From VXYL01 sp965200375 (GTDB taxonomy: Bacteria; Pseudomonadota; Gammaproteobacteria; Pseudomonadales; Azotimanducaceae), in NCBI GenBank assembly GCA_965200375.1, contig OZ241353.1:1178001-1242000 (forward strand): a stretch of DNA of 64,000 nucleotides, read 5' to 3'. This document shows positions 26,227 through 33,502 of the stretch, piece by piece. The translations under genes were made by a program, and so were the position numbers. Positions within the stretch are counted from its first letter, which is position 1, and every line of letters begins with the position of its first letter. The notes under the pieces were generated by a model. The model saw only the letters and a program-made list of their open reading frames with translations, was not told the DNA's origin and searched no databases.

Positions 26227-27084
26227 TTAGCCCCTAGCGCCCCGCTTGCCGGTGCGCAGCCGCAGGGCGAAGGCGAGGGCGCCGTCCTTGCCGCTCACCT
26301 TGATGCGCTTCAGGGCGTGGGCCTCCGCCGCCAGATCCCTGCTGATGCCGGGATCCGTGGTGACCGCCCAGCGATAGCCAGCGGCGGCCACGGTTTCCGC
26401 ATCCGCCCGGCCGTAGATGCCGAAGGGATACGCGAAGGAAACGACGGGCGTGTCGAACCCGCCCTCGAGTTCGGCCTTGCCCTCGGCGATCTCGCGCCGC
26501 CGGTCGGCCGCATCCAGACTCGGCAGCAGCGCATGGGTCCGCGTGTGGGCGCCCAGTTCCCAGACGCCGGACGCCAGCATGGCGCGGACGTCGGCATCGG
26601 CGAGCTTGGCCTCGCGGCCGAGTTCGCCGTCGGCGTGGCGGGGGTTCTTTGCCGTCGACCAGTCGCGCCAGCGGTCCGCCACCAGGAACAGCGTCGCCTT
26701 GGCGCCGTACTTCACGAGCAGCGGATGCGCGGCGAGGAAGTTGTCCCGATAGCCGTCGTCGAATGTCAGGGCCACTGTCTTTCCGCCCTGCTCTCTGCCG
26801 TTCCCTCCCTTCTCTCCGGCGTCCTTCGACAACGCCGACAGCTCGGACAGGAAGACGAAACGCCAGCCGTGGGCGACCAGGTAGCGCAGCTGGCGCTCGA
26901 ACGCCGCGGGGTGGACGCGCAGCTTGTTGAACCGGCCCCCCGGCAGGGCGGGGGCCACCATGTGGTACATGAGGATGCGCGGATGGCGGTACGGCACGGT
27001 TCGCCGCCACCAGGCGAACCGCCAGCAGAATGCCGCGAAGACGATGCCAGCGGCGAAGAGCGCCCAGCCGGCGAAGCCGCTCAC
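26227..27084 (-). CDS. polysaccharide deacetylase (NodB domain)
   Basis: The 285-residue protein has one N-terminal membrane helix (FAAGIVFAAFCWRFAWW) and a NodB carbohydrate-esterase domain: ILMYHMVAP, TFDDGYRDN (catalytic and metal Asp, about residue 116), GAHTRTHALLPSL (HxxxH metal ligands) and VVSFAYPFGIYG. It removes acetyl groups from a cell-surface sugar polymer. The GTG at 27084 overlaps the stop codon of the glycosyltransferase gene by four bases (GTGA), so the two are translationally coupled and probably act on the same polysaccharide. Confidence 0.88.
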   Translation of the reverse strand: MSGFAGWALFAAGIVFAAFCWRFAWWRRTVPYRHPRILMYHMVAPALPGGRFNKLRVHPAAFERQLRYLVAHGWRFVFLSELSALSKDAGEKGGNGREQGGKTVALTFDDGYRDNFLAAHPLLVKYGAKATLFLVADRWRDWSTAKNPRHADGELGREAKLADADVRAMLASGVWELGAHTRTHALLPSLDAADRRREIAEGKAELEGGFDTPVVSFAYPFGIYGRADAETVAAAGYRWAVTTDPGISRDLAAEAHALKRIKVSGKDGALAFALRLRTGKRGARG

Positions 27085-28250
27085 GCCTGTGCCCGGGCCA
27101 GCTCCGCGTACAGCGCCAGCGTCTCGGCGCACATTCGCGCCCGGTCGAAGGAGTGTTCCCGCACCGCCCGGCGGGCGCCTGCTTCGTCGGCCAACACTGC
27201 GGCGAGCCCGGTCGCGGCGGCGCTCGGGTCGTTGGCCGCAACGCGTCCCTCCGGGAACACCTGCGCCAGCACTTCGCCGACGCCGCCGTGGTCGTAGCCA
27301 ACCACCGGCGTACCGAGGGACAGCGCCTCCAAGGTCGTGCGCCCGAAGGACTCCGGGTGCGTGGAGAGGGAGACGACCACGCTGGAGACGGCCATGATCT
27401 CGCGGACGTCCTCCCGGTGGCCAGCGAAGGTCAGCCACGGCGCCCGGCGGGCCAGCTCGGCGGCGTAGCGCCGGTGCTGGCCGGCGGCGCCGCCGACCAC
27501 CAGCCCGGCGACGTCCGGAAACCGCCGCCGCACGCTTTCCAGCGCATCGATGAAGTGGTGGTGGCCCTTGAGCCGCGTGATCCGTCCGGGCAACGTCGCC
27601 AGGCGCTTGCCAACTAGCTGGGGATGCCGCTGCCGCCACGCCTCCAGCCAGCGGCGGCCGGGCCGGTAGCTCTTGTGGAAGCGCGCCTTGTCCACGCCCC
27701 GGTAGATGAGCGCCAGCCGCTCCGGCGGCGTGCGCGGATAGTGATCGCGCACGTAGCGGCGTACCGTCTCGGACACCGCGACGACCCGTTCGCCCTTCGC
27801 CATCACGCCGCTGTAGGCGTTCACGGAATAGAGCCCATGTACCGTGGTGACGAACCGGGGCCGAGCGGACCGGGGCATGCGCCGCCAAGCGAGATAGCAG
27901 ATCCACGCCGGCAGGCGGGACCGGGCGTGCAGGATGGCGGGCCGTTCGGCGGCCAGATAGCGCCGCAGCCGGGCCACTTGCAGCAGCGTCGCCGGATGCT
28001 TGCGGCCCAGGGGCCACTCCAAGTGGCGGCTGCCGCCCCGCTGCAGCACCGCCACCAGTCTGCCGCCGCCCGAGAGCACAGTGGATTCGTGCCCCGCCTC
28101 CACCAGTGCCTGCGCCACCTCGAGGGTGCCGCGTTCCACGCCGCCGCCGTGCAGCGCCGGCAGCACTTGCACCACCCGCAAGCGCCCGCCGCTCCCGCCA
28201 CTGCGGGAGGAGCGCGAGAGCGCCGAGAGGCGTTCGACCGACTGCGCCAT
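27081..28250 (-). CDS. GT4-family glycosyltransferase
   Basis: This 389-residue protein has the GT-B fold of family 4 transferases: LRVVQVLPALHGGGVERGTLEVA at the N terminus (about residues 24-45), VTTVHGLYSV, and in the C-terminal half PGRITRLKGHHHFIDAL and PESFGRTTLEALSLGTPVVGY, the E-x7-E donor-binding motif. It would transfer a sugar from an activated nucleotide donor during polysaccharide or LPS synthesis. The ATG at 28250 lies seven bases after TACAAT, while the ATG at 28259 overlaps that box; hence 28250 is preferred, possibly without a leader. It is coupled to the deacetylase gene. Confidence 0.88.
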   Translation of the reverse strand: MAQSVERLSALSRSSRSGGSGGRLRVVQVLPALHGGGVERGTLEVAQALVEAGHESTVLSGGGRLVAVLQRGGSRHLEWPLGRKHPATLLQVARLRRYLAAERPAILHARSRLPAWICYLAWRRMPRSARPRFVTTVHGLYSVNAYSGVMAKGERVVAVSETVRRYVRDHYPRTPPERLALIYRGVDKARFHKSYRPGRRWLEAWRQRHPQLVGKRLATLPGRITRLKGHHHFIDALESVRRRFPDVAGLVVGGAAGQHRRYAAELARRAPWLTFAGHREDVREIMAVSSVVVSLSTHPESFGRTTLEALSLGTPVVGYDHGGVGEVLAQVFPEGRVAANDPSAAATGLAAVLADEAGARRAVREHSFDRARMCAETLALYAELARAQA

Positions 28251-28366
28251 CGGGCGCATTGTAGTGGCCGGGCAGGAACCATCGCTGGCGCCCGGATGGC
28301 CTCCGGGTTGGCTCTAGGTCTCGGTGCCTTCCACAAGCCGCTCGGAGTGACAGGGCGCCATTTGGG

Positions 28367-28546
28367 ATGCTCCGGGATGTCGCACGCGGCGTTCCGTCCT
28401 TGCCGCTTGTCGTACTCGATTGGGAGGAGTTGCTGTGTGCCAAGTTCCATGGCTGCTTCGTGCCCATCCGCTGGAACATACGCACTTGCACGGCAGCGAC
28501 GCTAGCTGCAATCTGCCGTCTGCACACGTTCAACGAGGGCGGGTAA
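28367..28546 (+). CDS. possible small ORF upstream of sigma-54 activator
   Basis: A 59-codon frame starts with ATG and ends seven bases before the activator gene. Its translation contains SLPLVVLDWEELL and FVPIRWNIRT, which read more like protein than noise, but I recognise no family and there is no clear ribosome site. It may be a remnant or a leader ORF. Confidence 0.2.
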   Translation: MLRDVARGVPSLPLVVLDWEELLCAKFHGCFVPIRWNIRTCTAATLAAICRLHTFNEGG

Positions 28547-28553
28547 GGGCTGC

Positions 28554-30158
28554 ATGACTTCGCAAGTGCTGATCTCCTGGGTTGCGGTGAATAACGACCC
28601 CTTTGAAGAGAAGCGGCCGAATGTACCGGGGCCGACGCTGACCTTGCTGTTCGACAAGAACTCGCCGCACAAGGGCGACGTTGGCGACGTTGTGCTTCTG
28701 CATCGGCAAGCCGAGCCGGACAGCAAGGAGCAGCAAGCCGTCGCAAAGACGAAGCAGGAGATCGGGCGCAGAGAGAAGGACATCGGCTTGCACTGTGTTC
28801 CTTGGTGCGGCGACGATCCAACCGATCACCGGGCGATCTTCGAGTTTCTGCGCCGAGAACTGCCGCAGCTGAGGCGGCGTTTCGTCGGACGCGAACTCGT
28901 CATCCACATCAGCCCTGGAACGCCTTCGATGCAGACGATCTGGGTGCTGATGGGCGAGACGGGCTTCATCGGGCCTCCCTTTGTCTTGGTCAAGTCCTAT
29001 CGCAGCAAGGACAGACGCGGGCGACCACCGGTGGTGCCGGTGAAGCTCGACATCGAGACGTTCTACAAGGCGTACATATCGGCTCGGCCTCGCCGCGTGG
29101 CATCCGAGGAACAACGCGTTCTGTGGGATCCGACGCACTTCCGTACCGACCGGATGAAGCAGCTATTTGCCGAGGCGCGCCGTTTTGCGGCACTCAATGT
29201 GCCGGTGCTGCTGCTGGGCGAGCGAGGCACGGGGAAGACGACGCTGGCCAGCTGGATCAGACTCCACAGCCCGTTCCGTCGTGAAGACCAAGACGCTAGC
29301 TGGCCAGCCGTCGCCTGCGGCCAATACAGCCCGGAGACCATGCGCTCCGAGCTGTTCGGCCACCGCAAGGGAGCGTTCACGGGCGCAACCCAAGACAATG
29401 ACGGTCTGATCCATGCCGCCGATGGCGACACGCTGTTCCTTGACGAAGTGGGCGATATCAGCCGCGACCTGCAGCGGCTGCTCATCAGGGCAGTCGAGGA
29501 GAAGGAATACGTCCCACTTGGCGCCATCAAGCCGCAGCGAAGCGACTTCCGTCTCTTGACGGCAACCAACATCAACGCAGACGAACTCCACGATCGGCTC
29601 GATCCGGACTTCCTTGACCGCATAAGTCTTCTCCAGCTGCGCTTGCCACCGCTGCGAGAGGTTCGAGAGGAGTTGCCTTGGCTCTGGCAAGAGACCTACC
29701 GAGAGGCCGCTCGTCGCTCGGGCGTCGTCGAATCCGTCGCGCAACTGAACGCGGACTGCGAGGCGCAGGTCGTCCCGGCGCTCATGGGCCATCCACTCCC
29801 GGGCAACATGCGCGACTTGCTCAAAGTCGCCTACCGATTGCTCGCCGCGCTTGGCGATCCGCATGAGCCCTTGGCCGGACCCGAAGCCGTTCACTACGCG
29901 CTCGCTGATTTGGACGACCAGTCGGCTAGCACGAGCAGCGTCTCCGCGGCTGTGGCGCGTGCCTTCGCCGACGCCCGAGACCTTGATGCGGCCTTCGACG
30001 GTTGCGGTGGGGCACTCCCCACCAAGACCGTGGAAGCCGATCTGAGACGGTTCATGGGTACTGAACTGCGCAGGATCGCCAGCGAAAGGGGCTTGTCCGA
30101 TGACAATGTAGCCGACACGTCGGGCAGGACATTGCGGAACTGGGCGCTAAGGAGGTAA
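28554..30158 (+). CDS. RtcR-like sigma-54 activator with CARF-like sensor
   Basis: The 534-residue protein joins an N-terminal sensor (about 1-190) to a sigma-54 AAA+ domain. The sensor resembles that of E. coli RtcR: GPTLTLLFD, VIHISPGTPSMQTIWVLMGE (RtcR: LIHITTGT...QICWFLLAE) and the closing PVVPVKLDIETFYKAYI; in RtcR this is a CARF domain that responds to RNA ends. The AAA+ part has Walker A GERGTGKTT (about 221), KGAFTGAT (the sigma-54 contact loop, about 272-279) and Walker B LFLDEVGD. A short C-terminal helical region (RTLRNWALRR) may be the DNA-binding helix-turn-helix. No rtcA or rtcB is near. A sigma-54 promoter lies 139 bases beyond its stop codon, in front of the following operon, which it very likely controls. 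Confidence 0.88.
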   Translation: MTSQVLISWVAVNNDPFEEKRPNVPGPTLTLLFDKNSPHKGDVGDVVLLHRQAEPDSKEQQAVAKTKQEIGRREKDIGLHCVPWCGDDPTDHRAIFEFLRRELPQLRRRFVGRELVIHISPGTPSMQTIWVLMGETGFIGPPFVLVKSYRSKDRRGRPPVVPVKLDIETFYKAYISARPRRVASEEQRVLWDPTHFRTDRMKQLFAEARRFAALNVPVLLLGERGTGKTTLASWIRLHSPFRREDQDASWPAVACGQYSPETMRSELFGHRKGAFTGATQDNDGLIHAADGDTLFLDEVGDISRDLQRLLIRAVEEKEYVPLGAIKPQRSDFRLLTATNINADELHDRLDPDFLDRISLLQLRLPPLREVREELPWLWQETYREAARRSGVVESVAQLNADCEAQVVPALMGHPLPGNMRDLLKVAYRLLAALGDPHEPLAGPEAVHYALADLDDQSASTSSVSAAVARAFADARDLDAAFDGCGGALPTKTVEADLRRFMGTELRRIASERGLSDDNVADTSGRTLRNWALRR

Positions 30159-30251
30159 CTTCTTGCCGGCCGACGGAAGTATATTTCCGAGTGCCGTGGT
30201 GTCGTAGGGGTCGCTCTTGCGCTCTCGCGGCGATGTACACGAAAATACCTA

Positions 30252-30271
30252 TTATAAACAATGTGTTATAA
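30252..30271 (+). promoter_or_regulatory. AT-rich imperfect palindrome, candidate activator site
   Basis: TTATAAACAATGTGTTATAA stands out in GC-rich DNA and has TTATAA at both ends. It lies 25 bases upstream of the -24 box. Enhancer sites usually lie farther upstream, so it could be an activator site, an IHF-like bending region, or simply AT-rich promoter DNA. Confidence 0.4.
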
Positions 30272-30296
30272 GAACACTGGGTGCGCGATCCGACGT

Positions 30297-30312
30297 TGGC
30301 ACAGGATTTGCT
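30297..30312 (+). promoter_or_regulatory. sigma-54 promoter (-24/-12)
   Basis: TGGCAC, five bases, TTGCT gives the full consensus with the invariant GG and GC ten bases apart. Transcription would start near 30323, about 25 bases before the DUF4258 start codon. The gene immediately upstream encodes a sigma-54 activator with an intact GAFTGA loop, so promoter and regulator fit each other. Confidence 0.85.
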
Positions 30313-30347
30313 CCATCCCACGCGAGCCACTTCCGAGGATCGCTCTG

Positions 30348-30692
30348 ATGGAACCGCAAACGTGCGACACGCACATACTGACGAACCATGCCTTAATGCG
30401 CATGAGCGCAAGGTACATTCCCGCTGGTGCCGTCGAAGCAGCTTTGCTCCACGGCCGCACCTTTCATGTTCGTGGTGCCGAGATCCACGTCATAGGCCGC
30501 AAAGAGGTGCTGTGGCATAGGAAGAACGGCATTGACCTAGCCGACTACGAAGGCACGCAGGTCGTCTGCGACCCGGATGGCACGGTGGTCGTCACCGCGT
30601 ACAAGAACCGCGACTTCCGCGGCTTGCGCCCGCACGGTCGCAGAATGGAGCGGGCCCGCCGCAGAAAACGCGCCGTCGGCGTAGGCAACTGA
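30348..30692 (+). CDS. DUF4258 protein, first gene of the sigma-54 operon
   Basis: The 114-residue protein reads HILTNHALMRMSARYIP, VEAALLHGRTFHVRGAEIHVIGRKEV, then VVCDPDGTVVVTAYKNRDFR and a very basic tail (RRMERARRRKRAVG). This is the DUF4258 pattern; the family has been proposed to include small RNase-like toxins, with the N-terminal HxxxRM and a C-terminal strand as possible active-site elements. The ATG at 30348 follows GAGGA by nine bases. It is the first gene after the sigma-54 promoter and sits 15 bases before the vWA gene. Whether it is effector, RNA-binding subunit or regulator of the operon cannot be told. Confidence 0.7.
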   Translation: MEPQTCDTHILTNHALMRMSARYIPAGAVEAALLHGRTFHVRGAEIHVIGRKEVLWHRKNGIDLADYEGTQVVCDPDGTVVVTAYKNRDFRGLRPHGRRMERARRRKRAVGVGN

Positions 30693-30707
30693 AGAGGAGA
30701 TCAGTTC

Positions 30708-31370
30708 ATGGCCACACTCAAGGAGTTCACCGTCGCGTCCGCTCGTCCGCTGCCCGTCGTCCTCATGGCGGACGTGAGCGGAAGCATGGCCGCCGACGGC
30801 AAGATCGCCGCGCTCAACTCGGCCGTTGCCGAGATGCAAGCGGCCTTCGCCGAGGAGGACGACGCCCAAGCGGAAATCCACATGGCCGTCGTAACCTTCG
30901 GCGGCACGGCAGCACTGCATCAGCCGCTGACCCCCGCTTCGCAAGTGCAGTGGACGAACATGGAAGCGAACGGCATGACGCCGATGGGCGCGGCGCTCGA
31001 CATCGTCACGGACTTGATCGAAGACCGCGAGCGAGTGCCGAGCCGCGCCTACCGGCCCACGGTGGTACTCATCAGCGACGGCTTGCCGAACGACGAGTGG
31101 CAAGGGCCTCTCAAGCGCTTCCACGACTCCGAGCGTGCCGCCAAAGCGCAGCGTTTCGCCCTTGGCATCGGCGCCGACGCGGACCACGACGTGCTGCGTG
31201 CGTTCCTGGGCGACCCGGAAGGCCGCGTGTTCGAGGCGCACGAGGCGCGGGAAGTGCGCAAGTTCTTCCGCTGGGTGACGATGAGCGTCACCGCTCGTTC
31301 GCGCAGCGGCCAGCCCAACCAGGCGGTGGACGTGGATCCGCCGGACTTGGACGATTTCGGCGAGTTCTAG
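30708..31370 (+). CDS. vWA-domain protein, TerY-like
   Basis: The 220-residue product is essentially one von Willebrand A domain. The metal-ion-dependent adhesion site is complete: DVSGSM (residues 22-27), the Thr in NGMTPMGAALD (about 90) and LISDGLPND (about 121). There is no signal peptide, so it acts in the cytosol. The GAGGAG eight bases before the ATG supports the start. Together with the following PP2C phosphatase and kinase genes it forms a TerY-P triad, an arrangement described by comparative genomics in stress and phage-defence-like loci, in which the vWA protein is thought to be a phosphorylation-controlled scaffold. Confidence 0.88.
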   Translation: MATLKEFTVASARPLPVVLMADVSGSMAADGKIAALNSAVAEMQAAFAEEDDAQAEIHMAVVTFGGTAALHQPLTPASQVQWTNMEANGMTPMGAALDIVTDLIEDRERVPSRAYRPTVVLISDGLPNDEWQGPLKRFHDSERAAKAQRFALGIGADADHDVLRAFLGDPEGRVFEAHEAREVRKFFRWVTMSVTARSRSGQPNQAVDVDPPDLDDFGEF

Positions 31371-31391
31371 ACGGCGAGAGCTAGGCACCTC

Positions 31392-32108
31392 GTGACCCAA
31401 ACCGTTCAGATGTACGGCGCATCCGTTCGCGGCCCGCGCAACCGCCGCGACGGGCGAGCCAACCAAGATGCCTGGGTGAAGGCATCCGGCACGTTCGGGC
31501 ATCTGATCGGCGTCTGCGATGGTGTAGGTTCCTGTCCCAACGCTCATGTGGGTGCCCGCACGGCTTGTCGCGCCTTGCGTCAGGCGGCGAGCCACTGGCC
31601 TGGCGGTTCCGCCTCCCCGAAACACCTCGTGCGCCTGGTCGAGATACTGTGGCGTCTCGGGCTCGAAGACCAGGACGCAACCGAGTGCGCCTGCACCTGC
31701 ATGTTTGCGTTGCGGTCGGCCGATGGCAGGCTGCTGCTGGCAGGCATCGGCGATGGCCTTGCTATGATTCGTGAGGAGGGCGAACTGGCAACTTTCGGCG
31801 GCAGGGGATCGGGCGTCTTCGGCAACGACACGTTGGCGTTGGGAGCGCCCCACAGGATCGACGATTGGTGGATCGCTGCCCGCGCACCGAGTAGCGGCAA
31901 GGCTGTCGTGCTTGCCACCGACGGCGTGGCGGACGACCTCGAAAACGACCGCAGAGGAGCATTCGTGGACTGGATGTGTGGGGAAGTCGGCGAGCTTGCT
32001 CCCGCCGCCCGCTGGCACCGCCTGCGTCGCGAACTGGGGCAGTGGCCCGTCCCCAATCATGTGGACGACAAGACGATTGCGGCGATGGTGGAGGTGGAGA
32101 GAGCATGA
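31392..32108 (+). CDS. PP2C-family Ser/Thr phosphatase
   Basis: The 238-residue protein shows the PP2C metal-binding acidic residues in order: RDGRANQDAW (about residue 16-25), GVCDGVGS (about 41), AGIGDGLAM (about 120), LATDGVADD and DDKTIAAM near the C terminus. It would remove phosphate from targets of the neighbouring kinase. The start is GTG at 31392, 21 bases after the vWA gene. Its stop overlaps the kinase start by four bases (ATGA), indicating coupled translation. PP2C partners in TerY-P triads have this compact, single-domain form. Confidence 0.88.
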   Translation: MTQTVQMYGASVRGPRNRRDGRANQDAWVKASGTFGHLIGVCDGVGSCPNAHVGARTACRALRQAASHWPGGSASPKHLVRLVEILWRLGLEDQDATECACTCMFALRSADGRLLLAGIGDGLAMIREEGELATFGGRGSGVFGNDTLALGAPHRIDDWWIAARAPSSGKAVVLATDGVADDLENDRRGAFVDWMCGEVGELAPAARWHRLRRELGQWPVPNHVDDKTIAAMVEVERA

Positions 32109-33502
32109 CGCGCCCGCGGCACGTCACTTCGATTCACGGAATCCGCTACCGGCTAGGCAGCGAGCTGGGGCGAGGCGGTCAGGGCGCCGTCTTCGCAGTC
32201 GAGGGCGAGCGCTTGGCCGTCAAACTGCTCCACGGCCACTCCACGCACCTGCGGGAGCGTCTTCGCGACCAGCTGGCCATGGTGGCAAGACTGCCGCTTG
32301 AAGGACTGGCGGTAGCACGCCCACTAGATCAGCTGCGCCCACCGCATGTGGGCTACGTGATGGAGTTGTTCATCGGCATGGCACCGTTGCGTTCCTTGCT
32401 GCGACCGCCGAAGGGCGTTGACAGCGTGGCGCAGTGGTACATCGATGGCGGCGGCCTTGGTCGACGGTTGAGGTTGCTGGCGCACATTGCCCAAGCGATT
32501 TCGGCGCTGCATGGACGCGCACTGGTCTACACCGACCTGTCGCCGCACAACGTCTTCGTATCGGAGAGCACGAGCGACTGCGAGGTGCGGCTCATCGACG
32601 TCGACAATCTGCATGCGGCGACTGCGATTGGGCGAAGCGTGTACACGCCACGCTACGGGGCACCGGAAGTCGTGCGACAGGTTGGCTTGCCAAGCACGCT
32701 GGCGGATGCGCACGCTTTCGCCGTGCTCGCCTTCGAGACGCTCGCCCTCGCGCACCCCCTGCTCGGCGACGACGTCCGAGACGGCGAACCGGCACTGGAG
32801 GAACGGGCGCTAGCCGGCGAGTTGCCATGGATCGACGCACAGGACAACGATGGCAACCGATCGAGCGACGGCATCCCGCGAGAGCTGGTGCTGTCGCCGG
32901 TTTTGCAGAACGACTTCCAGACCACTTTCGGGCGCGGTCTGTCGAATCCCGACGAGCGGCCGGGCATGGCTACTTGGGCTGAACACCTGCACAGGGCGGC
33001 GGACCGAACGATCATCTGTCCGTCTTGCGGAGGGAGCTACTTCGTCAACCGGGACGCCTGCCCTTGGTGTGACGCGGCGCGTCCCGACTGCATTGTGGCG
33101 AGGGCGACGCTTTGGGATCCTTGTCGCCGGCGCAGAACTGCAACTGGCGGTGTCGAGGCAGGCGCTGGTCTGGTCGCCAACGGCAATAGCAAGGAACGAG
33201 TCTTGGACCAAGTCGTGATCTCGGAGCGCCGCCCGTTCAAGCTAACCGAGCGCATCACGCACGGCGCATCGGGCAACACGTCGATGCTGCGGGTCGAGTT
33301 CGCACGAGGACGCATCATCTTGGCGCGGGTCGGCGAAGTTCCCATGCGCCTCGTCTCCGAGAGCGGCAAGGGCGATCGCAACCTAGACCAGCCGGTGGAT
33401 GTGCCCATTGCCAATCGCAGCGTGGACGGGCGCATCCATTTCGGGCTGAACGATCAGCTCCATCGCGTCATCCGCTTCGACTTGCACAAGGGCACCGCAT
33501 GA
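32105..33502 (+). CDS. Ser/Thr kinase with C-terminal zinc ribbon (TerY-P type)
   Basis: The 465-residue protein begins with a kinase domain: LGRGGQGAVF (glycine loop, about 21-30), AVKLL (ATP-binding Lys, about 39), VYTDLSPHNVFV (catalytic loop, Asp about 142-143, Tyr-Thr in place of His-Arg) and LIDVDN (DVD in place of DFG). The Asp, Asn and metal-binding Asp are present, so it may be active. After it come a zinc ribbon, CPSC (about 305) and CPWC (about 319), and an unrecognised beta-rich domain. The ribbon is a mark of TerY-P kinases. It overlaps the phosphatase and helicase genes by four bases each. Confidence 0.87.
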   Translation: MTRPRHVTSIHGIRYRLGSELGRGGQGAVFAVEGERLAVKLLHGHSTHLRERLRDQLAMVARLPLEGLAVARPLDQLRPPHVGYVMELFIGMAPLRSLLRPPKGVDSVAQWYIDGGGLGRRLRLLAHIAQAISALHGRALVYTDLSPHNVFVSESTSDCEVRLIDVDNLHAATAIGRSVYTPRYGAPEVVRQVGLPSTLADAHAFAVLAFETLALAHPLLGDDVRDGEPALEERALAGELPWIDAQDNDGNRSSDGIPRELVLSPVLQNDFQTTFGRGLSNPDERPGMATWAEHLHRAADRTIICPSCGGSYFVNRDACPWCDAARPDCIVARATLWDPCRRRRTATGGVEAGAGLVANGNSKERVLDQVVISERRPFKLTERITHGASGNTSMLRVEFARGRIILARVGEVPMRLVSESGKGDRNLDQPVDVPIANRSVDGRIHFGLNDQLHRVIRFDLHKGTA

